Shown: piece by piece, positions 10,022-18,578 of the stretch | Layout: each line of letters opens with the position of its first letter | Numbering within the stretch: the stretch's first letter is position 1 | Assembly: GCA_964355565.1 (NCBI GenBank) | Contig: CAYHDJ010000001.1 | Span: 113,903 to 177,902 of the forward strand | Reading direction: 5' to 3' | DNA: 64,000 nt | Source: Azoamicus sp964355565 | GTDB lineage: Bacteria > Pseudomonadota > Gammaproteobacteria > UBA6186 > Azoamicaceae | Program-made: the position numbers and the translations under genes | The notes under the pieces: generated by a model | Told to the model about the DNA's origin: nothing | Databases searched by the model: none | Seen by the model: only the letters and a program-made list of their open reading frames with translations

Positions 10022-12493
10022 TTATGTGTTTAAAAGTAGGTGTAGATATTTTATTATGTCAGTGTTTTCAATTTTTTTATATATTATTCCATTTGCTATT
10101 TTGTCATTTCCTCCACCCAAGCATTGTATATTTTTGATTAAATTATTTATTATATATATTGCTGATATATGTGTTATATCATTGGTTATAATTATTTTTA
10201 TTAAAGTTTTGTCGTTATTGCTTAATAGATTTATAATTATTGTGTTTTTAAAATAATTTATTATTTTTTGTATTGGAAAATCATCTAGTTTTTCATTTAT
10301 TATTACTAGATTTATATTAGTTGTTATTTTTATTGGCGGCGTATTATGTATCGTGTTTTTTATTTTTTCATTCATTAGTTTGTGGTTTTCTAGTGCTAAT
10401 TTATTATTTTTTTCTATTAAGATTTTTATTTTTTTTGCTAGCGCTGTTTTTTCTGTTTTTAGTATATGTGTTAATTCATTTATTAATGAGTCTGTTTCTT
10501 CTAAAGTTTCTATTATTTTATAGTTTGTTATAGCTTCTATTCTTCTTATGTTATTGCCTATTCCATATTCTTTTATTATTTTAAAAAGACCTAGTTCTGA
10601 AGTATTCTGTACATGTGTTCCAGCACATGGTTCTATAGATGTATTGTCACCAATTTTTATTATTCTATTTTTTTCTATATTTGTTGTGTCAAAAGTTATT
10701 ATTACGTTTAAATTATCTTTAATGTTTTTATTTACTAATATTTCTATATCATTTTTTTCATTTTTTGATAAGTGATTAAAATGTATAAAGTCGAATCTTA
10801 GATAGGCATCATTAATAAGTGATCCAGCCTGTGCTATATGCTTGCCAAGAATGTTTTTTAATGCTGCATGTAATAAGTGTGTGGCCGAATGGTTGTTGGC
10901 TATTAGTTTTCTTTTGTTTAGATTTATTTTTGTTTGTACTGTGTCATTTTTTTTTAGTACACCTGATTTCATTTTTCCATAGTGCAAATGTATATTATTA
11001 AATTCTTTTGTAGTTTTAACATCAAATATGTTTTCGTAATTTTCTATTGTACCAGAATCCCCTGTTTGCCCACCTTTTTCTGCATAAAAGGATGTGTTTT
11101 TTGTTATTATTATACCAGTGTCATTCGTTAATAATATATCTGACTCTATATTATTTTTAATTATTTTTAATATTATTGTGTTTGTTTGATATTTTTCATA
11201 GCCTTCAAAGATTGTGCAAGGTATGTTTTTTGTATATGTTTCTTCTGTGTATGTTTTTTTTGATTTAATTTTGTTTTGCTTTATTTGATTTTCCATTTCT
11301 TTTTTGAAATCTGATATGGATGTTTTTAAGTTATTTTCCTTTAAGAACATTTCTATTGTGTCTATTGGTGTGCCGTATGTGTCATATAATGTAAATAAAG
11401 TTTTTCCTGATAATTGTTTTTTATTTTGAATAAGTTTTTTTATAAATAATTGACCGTTTTTAATAGTATTTTCGAATTTTAGTTCTTCATTTTTTATAAT
11501 TTTTTTAATTATTGATGCAGATTCTATTGAATAATTTGGCATGTATTTGATAAAATCATCTATTAAATTATATAGTTTTGTTTGCGTTTTTAATTCTTGC
11601 TTTTTAATGATTGATCGTCTTATTAGTTTTTTTAGAATATAACCTCTGCCATCATTTGATGGCATAACATTTTCATTTATTAACATTATGCATGTTTTAA
11701 TGTGATCAGTTATTATTCTTATATTTGTATTATTTTCATCTTCCTTAGTTTGTAATGAAGTTATTGTTGACTGTATTAATGGTTTGTATATGTCAGTTTT
11801 GAAGTTATCAAAAACATTTTGTTTTATTGAAGCTATTCTTTCAAGTCCCATGCCTGTGTCTATATATGTTTTTTTAAGTTTTGTTAGTTTATTATGTTGT
11901 TTGTTAAAGTTTATAAATACTAAGTTCCACATTTCTAATAGATTTTTTTTGTCTTCGTTGTGATTTATATTGTAAAATATTTCGCTACAATACCCACATG
12001 GTCCATTTTCCGCCATTTGCCAAAAATTTGTTTCATGTGATCCATGTATTATTTTTTCTTTATTTATATAGTTTGACCAGATCTTAAGTGTCTCTATATC
12101 ATCTTTATTTATTGTTACATATATATGTTTTTTTTCAATTTGCAAATTTTCTGTTAAAAAATTTATTGCTAAGTTAATAGCTTCATCTTTGCCAACTTCA
12201 CCAAACCCAAAATTACCAAGCATATCAAATGATGTATTATGGTGTGGGGTTTTTCCTATATTGTCTAAATCATTATGTTTTCCGCCAAGCCGTATACATG
12301 GTTGAATTGTTGTTACTTTAGCATTTTGAGCATTTTCTAGTCCTAAAAATATATTTTTAAATTGTACCATTCCTGAATTTGTGAATAGTAATGATTTATC
12401 ATTTTCTAGGACTAAGTTTGATGGTTGCTTTTCTATGTATCCATTTTTTTTGAAAAAATCTAGAAAAGCCTTTTTAATAGAATTTGTATTCAT
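10022..12493 (-). CDS. alaS: Alanyl-tRNA synthetase
   Basis: This enzyme charges tRNA-Ala. At 823 residues it is about 50 shorter than the E. coli enzyme, mostly through a reduced C-terminal domain. The aminoacylation domain starts FLDFFKKNGY and includes LFTNSGMVQFK and the alanine-pocket block FDMLGNFGFG. The editing domain has HSATHLLHAAL (zinc-binding HxxxH) and CAGTHV further on, so mischarge editing should be intact. The ATG at 12493 lies 8 bases after tRNA-Leu on the same strand. Confidence 0.96.
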   Translation of the reverse strand: MNTNSIKKAFLDFFKKNGYIEKQPSNLVLENDKSLLFTNSGMVQFKNIFLGLENAQNAKVTTIQPCIRLGGKHNDLDNIGKTPHHNTSFDMLGNFGFGEVGKDEAINLAINFLTENLQIEKKHIYVTINKDDIETLKIWSNYINKEKIIHGSHETNFWQMAENGPCGYCSEIFYNINHNEDKKNLLEMWNLVFINFNKQHNKLTKLKKTYIDTGMGLERIASIKQNVFDNFKTDIYKPLIQSTITSLQTKEDENNTNIRIITDHIKTCIMLINENVMPSNDGRGYILKKLIRRSIIKKQELKTQTKLYNLIDDFIKYMPNYSIESASIIKKIIKNEELKFENTIKNGQLFIKKLIQNKKQLSGKTLFTLYDTYGTPIDTIEMFLKENNLKTSISDFKKEMENQIKQNKIKSKKTYTEETYTKNIPCTIFEGYEKYQTNTIILKIIKNNIESDILLTNDTGIIITKNTSFYAEKGGQTGDSGTIENYENIFDVKTTKEFNNIHLHYGKMKSGVLKKNDTVQTKINLNKRKLIANNHSATHLLHAALKNILGKHIAQAGSLINDAYLRFDFIHFNHLSKNEKNDIEILVNKNIKDNLNVIITFDTTNIEKNRIIKIGDNTSIEPCAGTHVQNTSELGLFKIIKEYGIGNNIRRIEAITNYKIIETLEETDSLINELTHILKTEKTALAKKIKILIEKNNKLALENHKLMNEKIKNTIHNTPPIKITTNINLVIINEKLDDFPIQKIINYFKNTIIINLLSNNDKTLIKIIITNDITHISAIYIINNLIKNIQCLGGGNDKIANGIIYKKIENTDIIKYLHLLLNT

Positions 12494-12500
12494 TTTTTTT

Positions 12501-12583
12501 TACCGATGGCCGGATTTGAACCGGCATGGCTTTTAGCCACTGCCACCTCAAGACAGCGTGTATACCAATTTCACCACATCGGC
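12501..12583 (-). tRNA. tRNA-Leu (anticodon GAG)
   Basis: Read on the minus strand, the molecule begins GCCGATG and ends CATCGGT plus discriminator A, with a G-U first pair as in E. coli tRNA-Leu(GAG). The anticodon stem CTGTC/GGCAG closes the loop TTGAGGT, giving anticodon GAG. A long variable arm and the T arm (GGTTCAAAT) follow, typical of leucine class II tRNA. CCA is not encoded. It sits directly after secG, the secG-leuU order of E. coli. Confidence 0.95.
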
Positions 12584-12591
12584 TTTTATTG

Positions 12592-12867
12592 TTATTTTTT
12601 TAGTATTGATACTATTGCTGTGTCGTGTTTATTAATTTCAATTTTTTTTACTAAACTGATTGATATTATTAATAATAATGCTAGTATGGCTAGTGTTATT
12701 ATTATTTTTCTTATTATAGAATTTGATTCTTTTATGTTTAGGATTTCTGTGTTTGTATTAGTGAATGATGCGCCTATTTCTGCACCTTTGCTTTTATTTA
12801 GTATTATGAATAGAATTAATAAACATAAAACTATAATGTATAATATTAAAAGGATATTTAGTGTCAT
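12592..12867 (-). CDS. secG: Preprotein translocase subunit SecG
   Basis: SecG is the small accessory subunit of the SecYEG channel. The 91-residue product has an N-terminal membrane helix, a loop reading NKSKGAEIGASF (the family's KGxGAxxGxxF region) and a second hydrophobic segment, though this one lies nearer the C-terminus than usual. It lies between ftsH and tRNA-Leu on the same strand, and partner SecA is encoded at 37399. Confidence 0.85.
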   Translation of the reverse strand: MTLNILLILYIIVLCLLILFIILNKSKGAEIGASFTNTNTEILNIKESNSIIRKIIITLAILALLLIISISLVKKIEINKHDTAIVSILKK

Positions 12868-12882
12868 TTTGTTGCCATTTTA

Positions 12883-14727
12883 TTAAATTTTTTCTTCAGT
12901 ATTTACTTCTTTTCCACTCATTATATCCAATATTTGATTAACGTTTATTGTTTCATATTTTATTAATGCATCAGCCATAATATGCAATTTATCTATATTT
13001 TCTGTTAGAATTTTTTTTGCTCTATTATATGATAATGTTATTATATTTTTTATTTCTTTGTCTACGATTTTAACTGTATCTTCAGATATATTTTTGTGGC
13101 GTGTTATTTGATGTCCTAAAAAAACTTCTTCATCGTTTTCAAATAAGTTTATTGGACCAACTTTTTCTGACAATCCCCACTTTACTACCATTTTTCTTGA
13201 TATATCAGTGGCTTGTTTTATATCGTTAGCTGCTCCAGTTGTTATTTTATCTTTTCCATATATCAATTCTTCTGCTGCTCTACCACCAAACAGGCTTGTT
13301 AGTTGGCTTTCTAATTGAGTTTTGTTGTGCAAATATTTATCATTTTTTGGTAGAAAAATTGTTACACCTAATGCCATTGTTCTTGGAATTATTGTTACTT
13401 TATATACTGGGTCATGTTCTGGGCTAAGTAGACCAACTATTGTATGACCAGCTTCATGATATGCTATTAGCTTTTTTTCTTCATCTGTCATTATTAGCGA
13501 TTTTTTTTCAAGGCCCATAAGTATTTTATCTTTTGCTTTTTCTAAAGCTTCCATATGAACTAATGTTCTATTTATTTTGGCTGTGTATAAAGTGGCTTCA
13601 TTTATTAAATTAGCTAAATCAGCACCTGAAAAACCTGGAGTTCCACGTGCAATTAACTCTATATTGACATCTTTATCTATTGGCACTTTTCTAATATGTA
13701 CTTTTAGTATATCTATTCTACCTTTTAAGTCAGGGAGATTTACAGATATTTGTCGATCAAATCTGCCTGGTCTTAATAGTGCTGGATCTAGTACGTCTGG
13801 TCTGTTTGTTGCTGCTATTATGATTATTCCTGCATTTTCTGAAAAACCGTCCATTTCAACCAATAATTGGTTTAACGTTTGTTCACGCTCATCGTGCCCA
13901 CCGCCTAAACCTGCGCCTCTGTGTCTTCCTACTGCATCTATTTCATCTATAAATATTATACAAGGTGAGTGTTTTTTTGCTTGCTCAAACATATCTCTAA
14001 CTCTTGATGCACCAACCCCGACAAACATTTCCACAAAATCTGATCCAGATATTGTGAAGAATGGCACTTTTGCTTCTCCAGCAATAGCTTTAGCTAATAA
14101 TGTTTTTCCTGTGCCTGGAGGACCAATTAATAGTATTCCCTTTGGTATTTTTCCACCAAGATTGTAGAATTTTGCTGGATTTTTTAAAAATTCTATTAAC
14201 TCAGCGGTTTCTTCTTTAGCTTCATCTACGCCAGCTACATCCTTGAAGGTTATTTTTACTTTATCTTCGCTTATTAATTTTGCCTTGCTTTTTCCAAAAG
14301 ACATAGCTCCTTTTCCACCACCTTGTAATTGTCTCATGAAAAAAACCCATATAGCTATAAATATTATTATAGGCAACCAGCTGATGAGTGTATGTAATAT
14401 TACACTTTGTTGTTCGGGTTGTTTACTTTTTATGTTTATATTATACTTGTTTATCCATTCTTCATCTATTGTATATTGATCTAATGCTGTTGGTGCATAT
14501 GTTGAGAAATATTCATCGTTTTTACTTAAGCACTCTATTACTTGTTTATCAATTGTCAGTTGTTTAATTTCACCATTTTGGATTTTTTCTATAAATTGTG
14601 AATATGTTATTTTTTTTTGATTAGTGTAGTTTTGACCAAAACTACTAAATACAAATATAAGTATGATACCAATCACTGCCCAAAGTATTATATTTTTAAC
14701 TGTTTTATTCAAAATACTCTCCATCAA
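12883..14727 (-). CDS. ftsH: ATP-dependent zinc metalloprotease FtsH
   Basis: FtsH is the membrane-anchored AAA+ protease that removes misfolded membrane proteins and some regulators. The 614 residues carry an N-terminal helix, a periplasmic loop, a second helix near residue 110-130, Walker A GPPGTGKT near 202, Walker B CIIFIDEIDAVG, the second region of homology, and zinc site HEAGH near 422. All catalytic parts are present. ATG codons at 14727 and 14724 are both possible. It is one of the least AT-biased protein sequences in the window, consistent with strong constraint. Confidence 0.97.
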   Translation of the reverse strand: MMESILNKTVKNIILWAVIGIILIFVFSSFGQNYTNQKKITYSQFIEKIQNGEIKQLTIDKQVIECLSKNDEYFSTYAPTALDQYTIDEEWINKYNINIKSKQPEQQSVILHTLISWLPIIIFIAIWVFFMRQLQGGGKGAMSFGKSKAKLISEDKVKITFKDVAGVDEAKEETAELIEFLKNPAKFYNLGGKIPKGILLIGPPGTGKTLLAKAIAGEAKVPFFTISGSDFVEMFVGVGASRVRDMFEQAKKHSPCIIFIDEIDAVGRHRGAGLGGGHDEREQTLNQLLVEMDGFSENAGIIIIAATNRPDVLDPALLRPGRFDRQISVNLPDLKGRIDILKVHIRKVPIDKDVNIELIARGTPGFSGADLANLINEATLYTAKINRTLVHMEALEKAKDKILMGLEKKSLIMTDEEKKLIAYHEAGHTIVGLLSPEHDPVYKVTIIPRTMALGVTIFLPKNDKYLHNKTQLESQLTSLFGGRAAEELIYGKDKITTGAANDIKQATDISRKMVVKWGLSEKVGPINLFENDEEVFLGHQITRHKNISEDTVKIVDKEIKNIITLSYNRAKKILTENIDKLHIMADALIKYETINVNQILDIMSGKEVNTEEKI

Positions 14728-14779
14728 CTTGTTTGCTTTTTATTTAATTTTAGTATATTGCTTTTGTTTAATAAAATTT

Positions 14780-15250
14780 TTATTTTATATTTGTTATTTT
14801 GTATATTATTGTTTTAATTGGTGTTGTTACTTTTATTATATCTCCAATTGATTTTTGTATTGCTGCTCGTGCTAATGGTGATTTTATTGATATTTTATTG
14901 TTTTTAATATCAATTTCATCTTCACCAACTATTTCGTAAGTGTGTTCTTTTTGCGTTTCTAAGTTAATGATTGTTATGATTGATCCAAATATTATTTTAT
15001 CTGTTGTTTTTTGATTTGTTGGATCTATTATTTGTGCATGAACTATTTTCTTCTCTAATTCTGTTATTTTTTTTTCTATTAAATATTGTTGTTCTCTAGC
15101 TGCATGATATTCTGCATTTTCTTTTAGATCTCCGTGTTCTCTCGCGATTTTTATATCGTTTGTTATTTTAATTCTTTCTACATTTTTTAGAAAAGTTAAT
15201 TGTTTTTTGAGATTTTCGAATCCATTTGTTGTGATTGGATTTTTTTCCAT
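14780..15250 (-). CDS. greA: Transcription elongation factor GreA
   Basis: GreA rescues backtracked RNA polymerase by stimulating transcript cleavage. The 156-residue product has the coiled-coil N-terminus with NGFENLKKQLTFLKNVER and the tip motif DLKENAEYHAAREQQ holding the acidic D and E that act at the polymerase active site. The C-terminal FKBP-like domain ends with SPLARA. It follows map after 11 bases on the same strand, suggesting co-transcription. Confidence 0.95.
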   Translation of the reverse strand: MEKNPITTNGFENLKKQLTFLKNVERIKITNDIKIAREHGDLKENAEYHAAREQQYLIEKKITELEKKIVHAQIIDPTNQKTTDKIIFGSIITIINLETQKEHTYEIVGEDEIDIKNNKISIKSPLARAAIQKSIGDIIKVTTPIKTIIYKITNIK

Positions 15251-15261
15251 TTTTTAGCCTT

Positions 15262-16028
15262 TTAAATATTTTCTTCAATTCTTTTTGTTAATACTTTGCA
15301 ACCATTTCTTGTTACTAACACGGTGTGCTCCCATTGTGCTGATAGTGATTTATCTGTAGGTATTACCGTCCATCCATCTTTTGATATTTTTGTTTGTCCG
15401 TTGCCTAAACTTATTATAGGTTCTATTGTAAAAATCATGCCAGGTTGCATTTTGATTTCTTTTTTTTTGCATTTATAATGTAAGATATATGGTTTTTCGT
15501 GTATTTTGGTTCCAATTCCATGTCCACAATATTCTTTTATTACTGAACATTTGTTTTTTTGAGCATATGTATCTATTATGTTACCTATTATATTTATTGG
15601 TTTTTCTGGATGTATATTTTTTATTGCTTTATATAAACATTCTTGTGCTATGTTTATTAGTTTATTAGTTTTTTTGTCTATATTTCCAATTTTAAACATT
15701 TTGCTTGTATCGCCGTGATAGCCGTCTTTTAGTAAAATAAGATCTATGTTTAGAATGTCTCCATTTTTTAATTTTCTATTGTTTGGTATTCCATGACACA
15801 CGTCTGTATTTATAGATGTGCATATTGATTTTGGATATTCTTTATAGTTTAGTGTTGCTGGGTATGCTTTTAATACTTTTGTTATATAATTATGGCATAT
15901 GTAGTTTAAATTATTTGTTGTTGTGTTTTCTTTTACATGTTTTGTTATCATTTCTAGAGTTTGTGCTGCCAAGCAACATACTATTGTTATTTTTTTAATT
16001 TCGTTTTTTTTTTAATATAATTTTCCAT
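15262..16028 (-). CDS. map: Methionine aminopeptidase, with an out-of-frame 5' end at a 10-A tract
   Basis: Map removes the initiator methionine from new proteins. The main frame (15262..15972) shows the metal-site landmarks NIDLILLKDGYHGDTSKMF, GHGIG, FTIEP and QWEHTVLV. That frame has no plausible initiation codon: the TTG at 15972 would delete about 20 conserved N-terminal residues. An ATG at 16028 opens MENYIKKK in another frame and runs into A10 at 16004-16013. If the tract is read as 11 A, the product becomes MENYIKKKNEIKKITIVCCL followed by AAQTLEM, which matches E. coli Map residue for residue in length up to LEM. The gene is probably functional through slippage, or the tract is miscounted. 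Confidence 0.9.
16004..16013 (-). repeat. A10 homopolymer inside the map 5' coding region (slippage candidate)
   Basis: On the coding (minus) strand there are ten consecutive A after ATGGAAAATTATATT. Ten A leave the ATG frame to stop at TAA shortly after; eleven A, or a -1 ribosomal shift, join it to the map frame. Poly(A) slippage that rescues such genes is known in insect endosymbionts (Buchnera, Blochmannia). Here it is inferred from frame analysis only. Confidence 0.7.
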
Positions 16029-16034
16029 TTTAGT

Positions 16035-16065
16035 TTCACTTTATTATTTTTTTTGGTATTATAAT
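16035..16065 (+). promoter_or_regulatory. Possible sigma-70 promoter for rpsB-tsf-frr
   Basis: A perfect TATAAT lies at 16060-16065, 45 bases before the rpsB start. The best -35 candidate is TTCACT at 16035-16040, with a rather long 19-base spacer. The gap is divergent from map, so a promoter is expected. The -10 match is good but the AT-rich context makes chance matches likely. Confidence 0.35.
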
Positions 16066-16098
16066 AATATATTTTATTTTTTTTCAATTACTGTTTTT

Positions 16099-16105
16099 AA
16101 AGGAG
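16099..16105 (+). promoter_or_regulatory. Strong ribosome binding site of rpsB
   Basis: AAAGGAG ends 5 bases before the ATG at 16111. It is the best Shine-Dalgarno I saw in the window; many other genes here have only weak or no recognisable sites. Confidence 0.8.
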
Positions 16106-16110
16106 TTATT

Positions 16111-16809
16111 ATGAATACTGGTTCAGTTTCTATATCTGATTTATTTAACGCAAAAGTTCATTTTGGACATTTAAAGCGTTTTGTATCTCCTAAAATGTTT
16201 AAATATATACATAGTGTAAATAATAAAATTAGTATTATAAATTTAGATTTGACTTTACAGTTGTTGAATAGGTCTTTAGATTTTGTTTCAAATGTAATTA
16301 AAAATGATGGTGTTATATTGTTTGTTGGTACTAAAAAGCAGGCTAGAAAGTTAGTTAAAGAGTATGCCGAAAGTGTTAATATGCCGTATGTTAATTTTCG
16401 TTGGTTGGGTGGATTATTGACAAATTACAAAACTATTAAAAACTCAATTGATAAATTAAAAGAACTTGAATTAACATTATCAGATAGTGGTGATAAAAAA
16501 TTTACTAAGAAAGAACTTTTAATTTTAAATAGGAAATTAAATAAACTAAAATTGAATTTAGATGGTATACGTAATATGACTAAATTGCCTGATGCGTTAT
16601 TTATTATAGATGTTAATTATGAAATTATAGCTTTATTGGAAGCTAATAGATTATCCATTCCAGTTATTGGAATTGTTGATACAAATAGCAATCCTGATAA
16701 TGTTGATTATTTAATTCCTGGTAACGATGATTCTGCTGATTCTATAAAATATTATCTTGAAACTTTTTGTAGTTTTATATCTAAAGTTTCTAAAAATAAA
16801 CATTTATAA
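16111..16809 (+). CDS. rpsB: 30S ribosomal protein S2
   Basis: S2 is a late-binding small-subunit protein. The 232 residues include the hallmark AKVHFGHLKRFVSPKM near the start, FVGTKKQARKLVKEYA, NFRWLGGLLTNYKTI and PDALFIID, then IPVIGIVDTNSNPDNVDYLIPGNDD. The start is fixed by an AAAGGAG site. It opens the rpsB-tsf-frr operon; pyrH, normally between tsf and frr, is absent. Confidence 0.97.
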   Translation: MNTGSVSISDLFNAKVHFGHLKRFVSPKMFKYIHSVNNKISIINLDLTLQLLNRSLDFVSNVIKNDGVILFVGTKKQARKLVKEYAESVNMPYVNFRWLGGLLTNYKTIKNSIDKLKELELTLSDSGDKKFTKKELLILNRKLNKLKLNLDGIRNMTKLPDALFIIDVNYEIIALLEANRLSIPVIGIVDTNSNPDNVDYLIPGNDDSADSIKYYLETFCSFISKVSKNKHL

Positions 16810-16830
16810 TTTTTAAAATTTGGATGTTTA

Positions 16831-17661
16831 ATGACTAATATTTTTGATAATGTTAAAAAATTAAGAGATATTACTGGCATTGGCATAGTTGAATGTAAAA
16901 GCGCTTTATTGGCTAGTAATAATAATATTGACAATGCTGTTATTTACTTGAGGCAGAAAGGCACGTTAGTAGCTACCGGCAAATCCAGTAGAACTGCTAA
17001 TGAAGGGGTAGTTCATGTTTTTGTAAAAGATGATAAAAAAAGTTGTGTTATTTTAGAAGTTAGGTGTGAAACTGATTTTATTTCTAGATCGTTTGAATTT
17101 ATTGGATATTGTGATAATGTTGGGAGTTATTTTTTGTCTAGTAAGTTTTTTGATCAAAATTTTATTCTTTATGAAAATGAGATTGTAGTGAGTCAGGAAT
17201 TAAATGATTTAAGGGTTAGTTTAATTTCTAAATTTAAAGAAAATATTTTTATTAAAAGAGTTTATAGACAGTCTGCATCTTATGGATTTTTGTTTTCTTA
17301 TGTTCATCTTGATAGAATTGGTGTTATTTTAAATATTAGTGTTAATGATGGTGCTGTAGCACTGGACATTTTAATGCAAATAGCAGCTATGAATCCTAAG
17401 TACATAGATATTGGTGATGTTCCTAATGATATATTATTAAGTGAAAAAAGTATTTATTCCACTAAGTTTAAAAATCAATATCCAGATAAAGATGCATTGT
17501 TGTTGAATAAAATGATTGATGGACAAGTCAATAAATTTTTTAAAGATAATGTTTTGTTAGAACAAGTTTTTATTAAAGATGCTAAAAAAAATGTTAGATA
17601 TTTTTTAAACAATGTTGTTTGTGTGAATAGTTTTGTTAGGTTTGAACTTGGCGAAAATTAG
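16831..17661 (+). CDS. tsf: Elongation factor Ts
   Basis: EF-Ts recycles EF-Tu by exchanging GDP for GTP. At 276 residues it is near the usual 283. The N-terminal module reads VKKLRDITGIGIVECKSAL (family T-G-x-G-x-x-x-C-K) and is followed by the core block VLEVRCETDFISRS and by AAMNPKYI. The first Asp of TDFV is kept as TDF. It lies 21 bases after rpsB, and frr follows after 6 bases. Confidence 0.95.
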   Translation: MTNIFDNVKKLRDITGIGIVECKSALLASNNNIDNAVIYLRQKGTLVATGKSSRTANEGVVHVFVKDDKKSCVILEVRCETDFISRSFEFIGYCDNVGSYFLSSKFFDQNFILYENEIVVSQELNDLRVSLISKFKENIFIKRVYRQSASYGFLFSYVHLDRIGVILNISVNDGAVALDILMQIAAMNPKYIDIGDVPNDILLSEKSIYSTKFKNQYPDKDALLLNKMIDGQVNKFFKDNVLLEQVFIKDAKKNVRYFLNNVVCVNSFVRFELGEN

Positions 17662-17667
17662 GTTTTT

Positions 17668-18225
17668 ATGTTGAATAAATTTTTGGTTAATGCTGAAGAT
17701 AAGCTTAAAAAAAGTTTAGATATTCTAAAATTAGAATTTTCTAAACTTACTTTAAATAAGGTTAATGTTGGTTTAATTAAGACATTACCTGTTTTTATTA
17801 ATAATGATAAGTTTTTTTTAGAACATATTTCTGTTATTAGTATTGAAAGTGGTAATATTGTTTTTGTAAAACCATTTGATAAGCATTGTATTACTAACAT
17901 ATGTAATGAAATTATAAAGCTTAAAATGGATTTAAATCCATTTGTTGTTGCGGATAGTATTAAAATTGTTTTTCCAATTGTAACTATGGAGCGCAGGCTG
18001 GACTTTGTTAAAAAAGCTAAAAAAATTAGAGATGATATAAAAATATCTATCAGAAATATTAGGAAACATATTAGTCAGGATATTAAATTATACTTAAAAT
18101 CTAATAAGATTTCTGAAGACGATGAGAAGAAGTTTTTTTTTGATTTGCAAAAAATTATAGATGTTTATATTAATAAAGTTGATATTTTATTAACAAAGAA
18201 AGAAACAGAATTGCTTAATGTTTGA
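17668..18225 (+). CDS. frr: Ribosome recycling factor
   Basis: RRF splits the post-termination ribosome together with EF-G. The 185-residue length is exact for the family. The C-terminal helix carries ERRLDFVKKAKKIRDDIKIS and RNIRKHI, close to the family pattern T-x-E-R-R-x-x-x-V-K and RNxR. It follows tsf directly, with pyrH missing from the canonical order. The next reading frame starts at or just past its stop. Confidence 0.95.
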   Translation: MLNKFLVNAEDKLKKSLDILKLEFSKLTLNKVNVGLIKTLPVFINNDKFFLEHISVISIESGNIVFVKPFDKHCITNICNEIIKLKMDLNPFVVADSIKIVFPIVTMERRLDFVKKAKKIRDDIKISIRNIRKHISQDIKLYLKSNKISEDDEKKFFFDLQKIIDVYINKVDILLTKKETELLNV

Positions 18226-18248
18226 TTTTTTATAACTTTAAAAAAATT

Positions 18249-18578
18249 ATGTATTTATTATATTTTATAATATTATATATTTTATTATATTTTGATATTA
18301 TTTTTATAAATCAGGTGTTTATTTTATTTTTATTTGTAGACATGTTTTGTATTTTTTTATTTAGACTTGGTTTTGGTAACATTTTAGTATTAGAAATGGT
18401 TTTTAGTGTGTATGTTGTGTTATGTTTAATTTTGGTGATATATTTTTATTTTATTTTTTTTTATTTTTTATTTTATTTTTTTATTTTTTTAATTATAGCA
18501 ACTTTTGCTAAAACTTTTTTAAATTACGTTGGATTATTGTATTTTTTTTTAAATTTTATGTTTTTTATATATGCATAA
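18249..18578 (+). CDS. Unknown small integral membrane protein
   Basis: This product of about 109 residues (from ATG 18249; 118 from a TTG at 18222) is nearly all hydrophobic, made of I, L, F, Y and V with perhaps three or four membrane segments and very few charges. I recognise no family. Its position, after frr and overlapping the first 8 bases of rsmH, is where uppS and cdsA would sit in free-living relatives, but I see no CdsA or UppS motif. It may be a decayed or highly diverged lipid-metabolism protein, or a non-coding stretch that stayed open because it is so T-rich. The tight overlap on both sides favours a real gene. Confidence 0.5.
   Translation: MYLLYFIILYILLYFDIIFINQVFILFLFVDMFCIFLFRLGFGNILVLEMVFSVYVVLCLILVIYFYFIFFYFLFYFFIFLIIATFAKTFLNYVGLLYFFLNFMFFIYA

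Noticed and set aside
12506..12886. Plus-strand frame starting MAGFEPAW
   Set aside because: It is antisense to tRNA-Leu and secG, both well supported.
13577..14167. 196-residue open frame on the plus strand
   Set aside because: It is antisense to the conserved ATPase region of ftsH; its composition mirrors the real gene and it has no family match.
15262..15972. map starting at TTG 15972
   Set aside because: That start would remove about 20 conserved residues that can be read upstream; the A10 frame problem explains the missing start better.
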